64,000 nt of DNA from Siderastrea radians (GCA_964017195.1 OZ024887.1:60852311-60916310), one strand, 5' to 3'. Positions 32,801 to 44,099 are shown, numbered from the stretch's first letter. Numbers and translations are program-made. The notes: a model not told the origin generated them from the letters alone.

Positions 32801-35800
32801 TATACGATTTTTTTCTAACAAATTAGGAAGTAATTTAAAGAGTGAAATGACTTAAAAACAAAGTTTTCTTTGGAGATCAGACCAAATTCATGGCAGTGAT
32901 TCTTAGAAATTCCCAAAATGGCATTTTCACTTTATATTTCAATTTTCAAGTACGTTAGTAATGGAAAAGTGTGTCATCTCAGTAATTCTGAAGAGAAACA
33001 AGAAATATGATTGCGATAACTCCTTTATTACTTGTACTGACTTTTGTGGCCGCCATGTTGGTGCTCTAAGGAGGGACATCAACATAGCAAACCCATACTA
33101 AGTCATGTAATTTTCTGAAGTTTGTTTTCTCAATAACTTTGTTCTGAAGAGAGCTACAGAGCCAGAAATTGTTCTCATTATTTCTTTGTACCTACTGTTT
33201 AATTTCTTTGTTTTTGAATCTTGTTCATACAAGCAAATACGTTTTATCACATTGATGAAAACCAAGAATTGAGTCGCCAACACGGTTTATTCTCTTCGAT
33301 ACTCGTCCGGTTTCAGGTGCACCGACCTTCTCTGATCCAAATATGTTAAAACGAGCATTCAGGGCATGGCCAGCATCATACACTATCAGGTTGAAGTGTA
33401 AAGCGAAAGGAACAACACCTCTTAAATACACCTGGCTAAAAGACGGACAAAAAATGCCACCAAGACGAATGGATCCACATCTTAACACCTCACTTTGGTA
33501 TCTAAAACTAAAGGATTTAGTGCCAGACGATTCTGGGAAATACGTTTGTATAGTGTCCAACCAGTGTGGAAGTATAAATCACACTTACATTCTCAAGGTG
33601 GCTGGTAAGTAACCACAGTACTTGTTTTCAATCTAGCCTGCTTGCAGGCGTCTCTTGTTTCCTTTGCTTCCCGCTATAAATTAGATGCTTGGTCTCAATT
33701 GTGGCTTTAAGGTTTAAAATCAAGACCCTCTTGTGATCTTCTTAACAGCTAAACCACGATCCCGACCCATCTTACAAGATGGCCTACCCAGAAACACAAC
33801 TGTAGCTATCGGGGATAATGCAACAATGCAATGTATCGTGATACGCAGTGGAACACTTCCAGATTTTCAATGGATAAAATGGCACAAATCCATCACGTCT
33901 TTACCGAAAATTAATGACAAGTTGAAAAATGAATCATACCAGATTATAGATCCACGCTATTATAAGACTATCCAGGATGGGGAGAATTACGGTGTGGAGC
34001 TGAGAATTCCCAGTGTAACAGAGGATGATTTGGGACTTTACACCTGCTTTGTGAGTAATCATATCGGCAAGGATTGCAACAGCGCATTCCTCAGCGCATA
34101 TGCGAAACCGCCTACAAGTCCTTGTGCCAAGTCGAAATCTACAAGTCCTTCGAAAGGAGGTAAGTTACTAGTAAGCTGATATAAAAAACCTCTCACATCA
34201 AACTTTTTTTAATGACATCATTGGTCACGTGACTATGTCTGAAAAACTGTTTTCGCTCACTGCGAGGACGAGCCTTGTCGATTTGAAAGCAGTCAACGGG
34301 ACCAGAGAGGCATTTTGTGTGGGCCATTCTAAAATGGCCAGTTTATATCTGGCATTTTAAAATAGGCTATTTTCGAGTTGTCTTGTACCTCGTTTTCAAA
34401 GCGAGTCGTGGTGCATTGCCTTTCCGTATGAAAATGAGTTTTCATTCACATGAAGATAACACTCGTTTTCATATGAAAGGCTTTGCACAAGGCCTCGCTT
34501 TGAAAACGAGGCACAAGACAATTCGGGAATGGCCTATATGGAACTATACACGGAACAGGATAGGGAATCTCGCCTAGCACACAGCTAAAAGCAATGAAAA
34601 TTGCATGTTGATAGGCATTTACAAGCAAGACAATAACTTCCATATATATATAAGACAATAACTTTAATATATTCATAATTTCACAATAACTGCCATTACA
34701 AAGTTGGTGCTATGAGGTCATCGGTCACGTGTCCAGAAAGCGTGAGGTGTTTCAAATCATTTTTTACCTATGTTGAAAACATATGCATAGGTCTTAGGGG
34801 CCGATTACATGAGGCGGGCTGGCCCGGTGAGCCGGGCTGGCTCGGTTTGCCGGGATCTCGGCACGTCTGTGAAACACGTTAAAAATCAACTTTGCGATTA
34901 CATGTAAAAATCTCAGCCCGGCCGCTAGCCGGGCTGAAAATTCACCATGTAATCGCGATTGCCGGGCCAGCCCGGCTAGCCGGGCCAACACTTTCTTGTC
35001 ACTAAATTTCGCTTCAGAGGGAAAATGGCTCTCTAGAAGATCGATATTTCTCTTTCTATATGACACATAAAGGTTAATCAGACCATAAAGCTATGTAAAA
35101 CTGACAATAATGCACCAAAACAATGGATTAGCAAAAGTAAAAACACTCGATTCATGCTCTTTGATGTAGCCATCTTTTCACGCGACAGCTTCTAAATTTA
35201 GCCACAGGCGGGCTGGCTCGCCTCATGTAATACCGGGCTAAGCAGTCATCTCGGTAAAGCGAGCCAGCCCGGCCCATGTAATCGGCCCCTTAGTCGGACT
35301 GCAGTTTGCCGCTTTCTATGTTTGTATGTTTGTATGTTTGTATGTTTGTATGTATGTATTTATGACCCAGGGAGAAGGAGTGCCCTGTAAGAGGGGCGGG
35401 GATGCCTGTCGGAAATTTTGAATTAACGGCCTAAAAGATTCCGAAACAGACGGACAAAGTGAAACGAAAGGCATCTGCGCGCCTTTGATGGGAGTGCTCC
35501 CCCCCAGTATTGATGTGGTCACTATGTTCACCGATCAGATTAAGGCTACTATGCTGAGAGTACATTCTACCATTGAAAAAGCTGGTTAAAATCCGCTTAC
35601 TAAAGCTGAAGGTCAGACAAGGTTACTCTAATCGGCCATGTTGAGTAATGTACATGGGGACAGAAAAGATTAGTGCAAATGTGCTTTTCTACTTTTTCCT
35701 CTTGAATATTATAGTTTGCGTAAAGGCTTGGTGTGGTGGAATTGATGGTAATTTCCAAAAACTACGGTAAGGTCAGGTAATATTGAACTTTGTCGGGGCC

Positions 35801-38800
35801 AACGGTGGAACGCGACAAAAACAAACTCGTAAAAATAAACTTGTTGACGAGAAACTGTAATTTAATTTGTTTTTTTGATAGGCTTAATGCAATTAGTGGT
35901 CAGTATTTGAGTTATGAAACAGCTGTTTTGGTTATGTATCTTTGAGCAAGATGTTGGTTGAAAAGATTGTACCTGTGCTTGATGTTGATAATTTTGATTG
36001 AACTTTGCAAGGTTTTTTTAAACAGCTCTAATTGCGAAGAAGGTGACGTTTGGTGGGCGCGGAGCTTGAATTTGTATAGAGTAATTGGAGGCTTAGTGAA
36101 AAAGTGCTTAATCTTGTGGATATGAACTACACATCTGTGGCTAATTTTGACTAATGTTGGCTCATTTTGAGGCATGTGTGATTTGTAGTCCACGTGATAG
36201 GCGCGTGAAACAAAAGTCAGTATAATTTCGAAGCGTTACCCTCCAATTTGCATAAATTAGTTTGTTCAATCAAGCGTGTCTAAAGGTTGCTAAACCTGTT
36301 CACACGAGAAAACAGGTCAGTCATATCCACTGGGAGTGCTAATGGCTATCCTCTCCTCACATTCTTATCTAATACACTTGTTTCTTTCACCTCCTGTGGT
36401 CACCTCGATTTATATCTTGCAGTAATATGTAGACAATTATTAGTTGATCTTAACTGAGGTTTAATTTGAATTTTTTATGCAGTTGTTTTGTCCTAGTGTC
36501 AGTTTGACTTTTCATCCTGTGGCCTAGAAGCCCGATGATTGCTCTGTCTTCCAATTTTGTTCCGACTGCGTTTTCAGCAGGATTCTGTTTTGCATTCCAA
36601 GGGTATTGCTTTGTAAAAAATAAAGCTGTTTTCAAAGCAATTACTTTCCATCAGCGCTCATGAGATGAGCGTAATGCAACAATTGCAACAATATGCACTC
36701 AGTGTACTGTAGAGGAGGGGGGAAATATTTACTTGGAAAACGCAGTATCTCGAGTTAACAGGCAATGGTTTTACTTAACCAATATAACAAAATCAAATGA
36801 TATTTCGGCAATAGCGAACAAAAGAATAAGTGTCTAATAGTGCCTAATTGTCGAACTGTACTTTTATTTCGCCTATCACAGTCCATAAATTTACTAATTA
36901 CAATTGATTTTCTATTGCACTGGTTGTGTAAAATCACTCTTTATGATCACAGTAGTCAAGTTAGACAACAAATGTACGATTTTTTCCTAAGAAATCAGGA
37001 AATCATGTCGAGAGTGAAATGAGAGTGAAATAAAGTTTATTTTTCTTTTGAAATTACCGTGTGGCACTAAATTTTTGCGGGAGTTTAATTTTGCAGATTG
37101 CCGAGTTTTTGTGTTTTGCGGAAACTAATTGTTTTCGAATGGGCGAAACTGATTTTTCTTGCTGGGAATTAATTTTTTGCGTTTTCAGGAAGTCGCCTTC
37201 AATTTGGAATTCAAGTATAAACAATCGAATACAGGTGAACAACATGCACTTAATCAATGGAATACCTTCAGACGATCCTTTTCTTTAAAGATTTTAACTG
37301 TCAACTACACGTACTTGTATTGTAGTCTACCAACTCAGGAACTCCTTACCAACTGCAATTTCATTGTTTTATTTCTAAATGTTTTGCTTCTAATTTCGTT
37401 TTGTTTTTGAACGAAAGAGACGGTTTAATTCAGACTTTGGAGTAAATTTTTTTTGCAGATCGTGAAAAAAATCCACAAAAACCTCAAAAATTAGAACCCG
37501 CAAAAATTTAGTGCCACACGGTAGATCAAATTCATGGCTGTGATACGCACAAATTCCCAAAATGAAACTTTTGCGTTATACTTCCATTTTCAAGTACGTT
37601 AAGGAAATAGAGACTACTTCATTGTTGGGAGGCGCGTACGATTTTTATTCACGAGTTGTAAAAAATCAGAAACGAACGAGTGAGCGCAAGCAAACGAGTG
37701 AATTTGTGATTCTTCACAACGAGTGAATAAAAATCGTACAAGCGAACCAACCATGAAGTTATTTGTTTATTTTATAAGTACTGAGAATTCTTTCAAACAA
37801 TAATGACAACACGGAGCGATTAGACGATGAAATGAGTTTTTTTCACTCAAAAGTAAAAGCTCCGACATTTTCTTTTCAAAATTCCAGCAAAACCAAAAAA
37901 GGGAAATTATTTAAAGCAACGTTTTTAAAAGTCAAGCTTACTCATCATCACTGTCCTCCAAAGGCCTCATTCGAATTCTCTTCCATCGTGGCAACGCTTC
38001 GGCGGTGGCTGTGCTAGATTCCTCTTGTGTGAGCTTTGGTGACTAATTTAACTGTGGATGGTCAAATGGCTGGATTAACTGTTTCGTACGAGGAAATCTT
38101 GGTTGCAGTACCAGCTATACTGAACACTGCTAAAAACTTTGGACATTTGCATCTGCTGTTTTGTTGACAGTTTGCTGCTTAGTTTTCTATGCTCTTTAGA
38201 TTTTTATGTCCCGACAATTGAGCGATATGAGTCGGTGGAATATCATTTTCGCTGAGTGTTTGGATCATAGTCTTTCTACTGCTGTGATTTTGGAGGCGTT
38301 CGTTGTTAATTCCCGCTTTTTGAGCCATAGAGTTCATGAGACTGTTAAGTTTGTTTATGCCAACAGGACTAACCTTGAACCAGTCTTTCGTTTGGAGCGA
38401 CTCTGTTCTTGTCTTCGTTTGCCTTTCATTAAACTCCAAAAATTCCTCGCCGTCTGCGGCTTGCTTTAACTTAACATCACCCCAGCCCATGTCTCCATGC
38501 TCTTTGCAGCCTCTGAGTCCAAAAGGCATGGTGTTATTTAAGCAGAGGGTGTTTAAAAGCGCTTCAGGGTTTCGTGTACCGAGGAGGCCTTTTTCGTAGA
38601 GCATATTCAATTCATCACTAGTTATAGCTACCGAAGCGTTTGGCCTATTTCCTTATCTTTTTATCTTTAACTCTTTCTGTTTGGACAGGACGACTTTTCT
38701 TGTCTTCTCAAATACCGAGGTCATTCATGATACTTGCAGAGTAGTTGTTCTTCTTTAGATGTCGCTAAAAACTTGCCAATAAACTTCGGAGCGAAGAAGG

Positions 38801-41800
38801 CTCGTAATCTTTGCAATCTTTGGTTCTGACCGAAATAATAAACTCACACATGTATTCCTTCAGCTCCTTTGCTGGAATTTCTTCAACTTTTCTTAGCTCA
38901 TTCTTGGTTTCTAAACAGGTTCGCAAAAGTTTTACATCTCGTTTTGTTTTTTATTGTAAAGTGGCTTTGTTTTCTTGCTCTGCAATAAAATTGTCAACCA
39001 AACTGGCGCCCACAAATCTTTCCGACATCTTGAAAAAAGGCAGCTTGCCAGTTTTGGCGCCAAGGATGACGTAGTTTCCCGTACGATCAGGTCCTGAAAA
39101 CAATAAAACTGCGTGATAACAAGGTCCAATGAAATTAGAGGTTGTAAAGAGCTGCGTGGTATCTGTCACTTTTCACTAGTAGTGAAAAAAAAACATCGTT
39201 CGTCCAATCAGACGCCGCGAACGATGTGTTTTCACCAGTGAAATTTCATCTTTCGCCTTGCTGATTGGCTGTGACTATAAACAGAACGATTTTTTCATCA
39301 CTGTCATTTCTATGAATAAATCTCAGTACTTATATAATAAATGATTATAATGATTATATATAATGAATATGATTGCCATAACTCCTTTATCACTTGTACT
39401 TAGTTTTGTGGCCGCCATGCTGGTGCTCTAAGGAGGGACATCAACATAGCAAACCCATACTAAGTCTTGTAATTTTCTGAAGTTTGTTTTCTCAATAACT
39501 TTGTTCTGAAGAGAGCTACAGAGCCAGAAATTGTTCCCATTATTTCTTTGTACCTACTGTTTAACTCCTTTCTTTCTGAATCTTGTTCATGCAATCAAAG
39601 AATTGAGTAGCCAACGCGGTTTACTCTCTTTGGTACTCTTCCCGTTTCAGGTGCACCGACCTTCTCTGATTTAAATACGCTTAAAAGATCATTCAGAGCA
39701 TGGCCAGCAAAACATACCATCCGGTTGAAGTGTAAAGCGAAAGGAACAACACCTCTTAAATACACCTGGCTGAAAGATGGACGGAAAATGCCACCAAGAA
39801 TAATGGATCCATATCTTAACATCTCGCTTTGGTATCTGAAACTGAAAGATTTACGGCCAGACGATTCTGGGAAATACACCTGTATAGTGTCCAATCGGTG
39901 TGGAAGTATAAATCACACTTATATCCTCAAGGTGGTTGGTAAGTAACTACACTATTTGTTTTCAATCTTTTTCCTAGCCTGCTTGCAGACATAGGCGAAT
40001 CTTTGCTGACGTCATCGTTTCATTTTGTTTCATTAGCATAAACGTTATAGAAAAGACATCGTGCTAAATAAAAATTGACTTCAATAACTGAGAGAGCTTC
40101 TTAAACTTAGTAACTTGTGCAGTAGGTAGCCCTTTGCATGTAACACTTTAGGCAATATCAGCCAACAGAAAATGCAAAATATCTGGGTGGCAAAAGTTGA
40201 GCCACTACATTCTTTGTAAAATTTCGAGTATTTAACTATGCATATTTCGAAGAACATTTGGTATTTCGGACTGACATTTTTGGAGAATGGTAACTGTGCT
40301 ATATCCTTTCAATATATTCAGAAATGACATTTTGTAACTTGATTAGAAAACGAGAAGCGTATGCTAATGAGGAAAATAACTTCCCGCTATAAATTTGATG
40401 CTTGTTACTAACCTGTAAAATTAAGATTCTCAAGTGTGATCTTCTTAACAGCTAAACCACTATCCCGACCCATCTTACAAAATGGCCTACCCAGAAACAC
40501 AACTGTAGCAATCGGGGACAGTGCTACAATGAAATGCATCGTGCTAGTCAGTGGGACACCTCCAGAATTTCGATGGCTAAAATGGCACAAATCCATCACG
40601 TCTTTGCCCAAAATTAACGACAATTTGGAAAATGGAACTTACCAGCTTATAGACCCACACTATTATAAGACCATTCAAGATGGGGGGAATTACGGTGTGG
40701 AGCTGAGATTTCCCAACGTGACAGAGGATGATTTGGGACTTTACACCTGCTTTGTGAGTAATCATATCGGCAAGGATTACAAAAGTGCATTCCTCAGCGC
40801 ATGTACGGAACCGCCTACAAGTCCTTCTGCTAAAGCGTGTGTGAAATCTACAAGTCCTTTTGAAGGAGGTAAGCGGTATTAAGTTTGAAACTCACAAATA
40901 CTATTTATCAATACAGAATTCATATCTGGCAAATTCTTTGATATTGAAATGAACAAAAACGTTTTTTGGCACCACTTTTGAACCTGATTTTACGGTTCTT
41001 GAACAACCAGTCTATGTCTATGTCTATGATGCGAAATTGCGGAAAAAGCAGAGCAAAGGGCTGAACGTACCCGGTATGTAGCCTGGAGCGTGCCAACACG
41101 AGGTAGCAGCCACGAGAGAGGGCGAGGAAAAGATCTTCATCAAAGCGTTTAGAGGGGTGCGGGAGCTTGCTTCCACGGGAAATTTTCTTATCTGGGTCTT
41201 CTGAATGGCCTGGAAATCAATCCAAACCTGCCATTCGCTTTGCATTTGTTAATTTATACTCATTACAAATGACCCAAATTTCTAAAGCCGAAACTATCGT
41301 GGAATAAATCTCTGGCATGAAGTTCGTCATCATACTACAAGACACCTCTTTCTGTCTAAGCTTCACTCAGTAGAATCTGTTTTCTTTAAACGTGAAATCA
41401 AGTGACCCCCCCCCAAATCCCCCGCTCCCCTCCCCCAGGCGATAAATAATGACCCGGTCCCTTAATTGGCTTGATACAAGGTAAATTTGCCTCCGTATGA
41501 CCTTTTGAGCTTTAGCCTTTTGTTACAGCAATTCCCTGAATGCAGTTAGTGTGCCTATTTTATTCTTATTTGGCTTTATCCTTTTCTTTTTTTTTTTTTA
41601 AATGAAAACGATATTGCAATTAGATGTGTATAACCAGAAAAGAATCGCCTCGATCAGAAGTTGGGCGAAAATATTCTAAGGCTTGGCAATTTTACCTAGC
41701 CGAAACTAAATCGAGAATTAATAACAGTTCTTTGACAGATAAATGTTTTGAATTGTAAATAAAACGTCAAATGCGGTGCATCCTCGGGCTGAGCAAAACG

Positions 41801-42402
41801 GCCCGAAGTTCGCTGGTATGCATATTCGCTTGCCGTGTGAGGAGTTCTTTTTGAAAAGGTAGGTTTTCACTGTTTGAAACTCAACATGCCTTACCAGCAT
41901 GCGATTACTTTTTTTTAACTCGATTCCCTAGGCAGTTAGTCTTGCGTCTTCTAAAATGCGGTTGAAAATTAAACTTATTATTCCGGAGTTGGAGCTGAGG
42001 GAACTTCTTGGAATTTTGGTGGGGGTGTACCGTATGAACTCAAAATTTCAACCCCACCCGCTTCAAGTATAGGGAAATTGCTATTTTCTATCATGTAAAT
42101 AGCCTTTACTGTATTTCCTGTCCTTGACAGATACGCCGGAACCAGAAGTTAAGGATCAGAAAGGCGAGAAACCTGGAATGAAGAGACATTGGACAAGTAG
42201 GATCCGCAACGCCGAGACCTTGATCGGAGTATCGGTAGCCTTGCTTGTCGCCTTGATGCTAGCATCCGCCTGGTTTTGCTGGAAAATAAAGAAAACTCGA
42301 GCCTCTATGGGGCGTCGTCGACCTGGTATCGATTCCCTTCACCCGAAATACGAAGTAAAAAACGAGTATGTTGTGTTGCCAGAAAGAAAGACCCGTTTTT
42401 AA
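29898..42402 (+). CDS. FGF-receptor-like membrane protein, four Ig domains, no kinase
   Basis: Six exons: 29898-29976, 33317-33604, 33749-34159, 39651-39938, 40452-40868 and 42131-42402. All introns are phase 1 with AG/GT sites, and the sum is exactly 584 codons plus stop. Exon 1 is a signal peptide (MKALFIALLGLLPILYSTAS). Exons 2 and 4 are Ig domains of FGFR D2 type: WLKDG, then DDSGKY(V/T)CIVSN and GSINHTYILKV, which is the FGFR D2 signature. Exons 3 and 5 are D3 type, with RPILQ(D/N)GLPRNTTVAIGD, QW/RW and LGLYTCFVSNHIGKD. Exon 6 carries a stem, one transmembrane helix (TLIGVSVALLVALMLASAWF), a basic stop-transfer stretch and a 40-residue tail ending in YEVKNEYVVLPERK. There is no kinase. 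The product should bind FGF-like ligands as a decoy or co-receptor; binding is inference. Exons 2-3 and 4-5 are duplicates and could also be alternatives, since any combination stays in frame. Confidence 0.85.
29977..31187. other. Intron 1 of receptor gene 1, first part
   Basis: Unassigned AT-rich sequence without exon candidates or long inverted repeats. Confidence 0.4.
31188..32121. mobile_element. TTAA-type DNA element, copy 1 (decayed)
   Basis: Homologous along its length to the insertion at 59772-60627 in the gypsy gag. Inner ends are GCTTACTACAGTTTT and AAAACTGTAATAACCACC. The TTAA target sites seen around copy 2 are here mutated (TTCAAGGTGG at the right). It contains an internal 157-bp tandem duplication (31697-31853 and 31854 to about 32010) that the other copy lacks. 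Non-coding, in intron 1 of receptor gene 1. Confidence 0.75.
31697..32010. repeat. 157-bp tandem duplication
   Basis: Two copies begin GCGCTGAAATGATGCATATG at 31697 and 31854 and differ at only a few positions, showing a late duplication within the TTAA element. Confidence 0.85.
32590..34170. repeat. Segmental duplication, unit 1 (D2-D3 cassette)
   Basis: This stretch, including about 700 bases of intron before the D2 exon, the D2 exon, the short intron and the D3 exon, is closely matched by 36770-40871. The intron sequence before the exon (33004-33230 against 39362-39590) is nearly identical, so the duplication is recent relative to the split between the two receptor genes. Confidence 0.8.
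34160..34793. other. Intron with paralogous segments
   Basis: Parts of this intron (for example around GGTCACGTGACTATGT and CAAGACAATAACTTCCAT) recur at about 54510-54777, 55994-56039 and 60927-60990 in receptor gene 2, and in part at 32200-32330. It is therefore old receptor-gene intron sequence copied with the exons. A 34380-34500 stretch has an inverted pair around TTGTCTTGTACCTCGTTTTC. Confidence 0.5.
34797..35289. mobile_element. PIF/Harbinger-type MITE
   Basis: Ends GGGGCCGATTACATG and its inverse are perfect, and TTA lies directly outside both (34794-34796 and 35290-35292). A 3-base TTA/TAA duplication is characteristic of PIF/Harbinger elements. The interior is rich in CCGGGCTGGC-type palindromes. 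Non-coding. Confidence 0.8.
35317..35361. repeat. TATGTTTG microsatellite
   Basis: Tandem TATGTTTG units passing into TATG units. Confidence 0.85.
35362..36769. other. Intronic sequence, unassigned
   Basis: No exon candidate, long inverted repeat or recognised mobile element. Confidence 0.3.
37057..37521. mobile_element. TA-flanked MITE
   Basis: Ends CCGTGTGGCACTAAATTTTT and its inverse, with TA directly outside on both sides, as in Tc1/mariner-type insertions. Absent from the paralogous position in duplication unit 1. Non-coding. Confidence 0.8.
37616..39345 (-). mobile_element. Crypton-like tyrosine-recombinase element
   Basis: The insertion is revealed by comparing the two duplication units. 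It opens with a fold-back (37616-37761, arms around GTACGATTTTTATTCAC). An inverted pair then encloses the coding part: TATAAGTACTGAGA at about 37773 and its inverse at about 39320. The single gene inside (minus strand) encodes a DUF3504-type tyrosine recombinase, the class found in Cryptons and in the ZMYM2/QRICH1 host genes. Classical Cryptons lack terminal inverted repeats, so the inverted ends are unusual. Confidence 0.65.
38075..39169 (-). pseudogene. DUF3504-type tyrosine recombinase, broken
   Basis: These recombinases cut and join DNA through an Arg-His-Arg-Tyr active site. In order on the minus strand, and in more than one frame, are FFKMSERFVGAS and FIAEQENKATLQ (near 39000), KDYEPSSLRSLLASF (near 38790), then the readable block 38610-38179 with FGLRGCKEHGDMGWGDV, FNERQTKTR, NHSSRKTMIQTL (the His-X-X-Arg motif) and PTHIAQLSGHKN. 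Directly after SIEN the frame meets TAA. One missing base there removes the expected catalytic tyrosine codon, and the following bases in the shifted frame (SSKLSTKQQMQMSK) match the usual family end. A segment after NERQTKTR also appears shortened. The gene is inactive. Confidence 0.75.
40869..42130. other. Last intron of receptor gene 1
   Basis: No coding exon recognised; in particular no equivalent of the 19-residue linker exon found in gene 2. The last 190 bases match the sequence before the transmembrane exon of gene 2 (62608-62660 plus 63230-63446). Confidence 0.5.
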
Positions 42403-42958
42403 ACTAAAAACTTGTAATTCATTTATATACTAGTTACACTTTTTATCAAGCAATCTACCTTATTTACTGCTTTAATTGCAGTAACAACGCTATTTGGTGA
42501 CTGGCATGTATAGTCGCTCCGCTCTACTGAATCGAATTTGACATTTGTTCATAAAGTGAAGAAAGTTATTAAAAAATCGTCAAAAAAAAACATGGACATC
42601 ACTGATTCAGTTTGGATATCGCACATGACCTTAGTGTTTTTGTCATCAGTAGAGCTGTGCAACCACCCATTCTTATGAGATTCTGTCCAGTCTTACTTTC
42701 CTAGGGTTTACTCAAAGGCATCGGGGTTTTTTTGGAATTTCATTTTGACATGCGTGGAAACTGATGTAACTAGCAGGTATATTTGCCTCACTCTGCTTTC
42801 CCATTCATGACTTCGCTCACAGAACCCTTTGATTTACGGCCTTACGGATTACCCTTACCTGTTGCGGGTATGCTGTTCGAAGGGTCTTTCTCGAAAATTG
42901 CAAAAATAGAGAATCATGCCGCACGCGTCAAAATACTTTCTCAGCTCAGGATTGTGAG
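42403..42958. other. 3' flank of receptor gene 1
   Basis: The first 200 bases are similar to the sequence after the stop of gene 2 (63710-63930), including GAATCGAATTTGAC and AAAGTGAAGAAAGTT, consistent with a conserved 3' untranslated region. No clear AATAAA close to the stop; one candidate lies far downstream at about 43785. Confidence 0.5.
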
Positions 42959-43151
42959 AGCCTGAGAAAACAGCCGACGTCTCGCGAGGTCGCCACTTGA
43001 GCCCTCGCAAAACGACGTCTGAGTAACGAGCGCAGAGATTCCATACCGATGACGTGTCACTATACAGATCTAGGTAGTGCTTCTGATTGGTTGAAACGAA
43101 ATTTCCTCGCGTTCCAACCAATTAGAAGCACTGCACTTGTTTTCTCAGGCT
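42959..43151. mobile_element. MITE with 10-base target duplication
   Basis: Ends AGCCTGAGAAAAC and its inverse; AGGATTGTGA occurs just before (42948-42957, one base spacer) and just after (43152-43161). A 9-10 base duplication fits a Mutator-like element. The interior has a second inverted pair around GTGCTTCTGATTGGTTG. Confidence 0.7.
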
Positions 43152-43224
43152 AGGATTGTGAAAGACAGCGGAACTATTCCAGAAATTACACTGGCTTAAA
43201 CTTGACCGTGAACGCTCAGTCAAG

Positions 43225-43377
43225 TAGTCTCCTACGCAGCCGTTTTTAGTGGCGTCACGCAACACTCCCCCCCCCCTCCCCCACAAAGGTCGGGAAAGGA
43301 ATGTGGTTCGGTTTTCAGCAGCCGTTTGTGGGGGGAGCGTTGCGTGACGCCACTAAAAACGGCTGCGTGGGAGACTA
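43225..43377. mobile_element. Fold-back element with about 50-base arms
   Basis: The left arm, from TAGTCTCC to CGCAACACTCC, pairs almost perfectly with the right arm from GGAGCGTTGCG to GGGAGACTA; CCGTTTTTAGTGGCGTCACG is shared. A C-rich run lies in the loop. Confidence 0.8.
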
Positions 43378-44099
43378 GGCTTTCCATACCACAGCCCATG
43401 CTAATTACTGTAAAAGAAACTTCAGTTATAGTTAATAGTTAATATTAAGTTTTAGATAGTTGTCACGCACGACTTCCTCGTAAAGCAGGTTGTTTTTCTC
43501 TACGTACTTTTCCTAACCCATTAAGCAGTGATGAAAATGGAATTTCTCGTTGCATTATCATTGTTCAAACATTCAAGTGATAAGAATAAAAGAATTGATC
43601 ACTAAGGATAGGACGTCTTGATATTAAGACAAATTTTTTTCTTAGCTTACAAGTTCCATAAGAATGTATGAAGAACAGTAAAGAGAATATGTATTTTTAT
43701 AAGTAATGGGATTAGTTAGATAATAAACCGTTTTTTGTACTACGCTATTTTACTTGCCGTTACCTGAAGGAAAAACCGTGGATAAATAAAGTTTTACCTA
43801 GCCACCCACCTACCTTCGACCTGAACTTCGTTTTCCACAATCCTCATTTTCCTCTCCTCTCTTCTCGTTTTTCACACACTGCGCGCGTTCCACACTGCAC
43901 AAAATCTCTCTGCTTCCAATATCCGGCCACTTATATTTCCGCCTCTTAAAACTGCATAATACCCAAAATAGATTGACATGAGTGCTAAGTTAGGGAAGAT
44001 TACTTCGGATTCATCTTTCTGGGGAGGGTAATTTCGCTGCACGGAGTAAAGAATCAAGCTCGTCAAGTGAAAAGACCAAAGAAAACGACTTTTTGAGCC
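43378..44099. other. Intergenic region and 5' flank of receptor gene 2
   Basis: Sequence between the two receptor genes. It presumably holds the promoter of gene 2, but no motif could be assigned with confidence. Bases 44050-44099 resemble those before the gene 1 start. Confidence 0.4.

Larger units (their letters stand above)
36770..40871. repeat. Segmental duplication, unit 2 (D2-D3 cassette)
   Basis: Matches 32590-34170 but is enlarged by at least two insertions, a TA-flanked MITE (37057-37521) and a Crypton-like element (about 37616-39345). The second D2-D3 intron is also longer (39939-40451 against 33605-33748). Because the insertions are missing in unit 1, they are younger than the duplication. 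Confidence 0.8.

Noticed and set aside
40869..42130. A linker exon in receptor gene 1 equivalent to 53872-53928
   Set aside because: No similar stretch with flanking splice sites was found.
42340..42390. ITAM or ITIM in the receptor tail
   Set aside because: Tyrosine spacing and flanking residues do not meet either consensus; only a single YxxL remains in gene 1.
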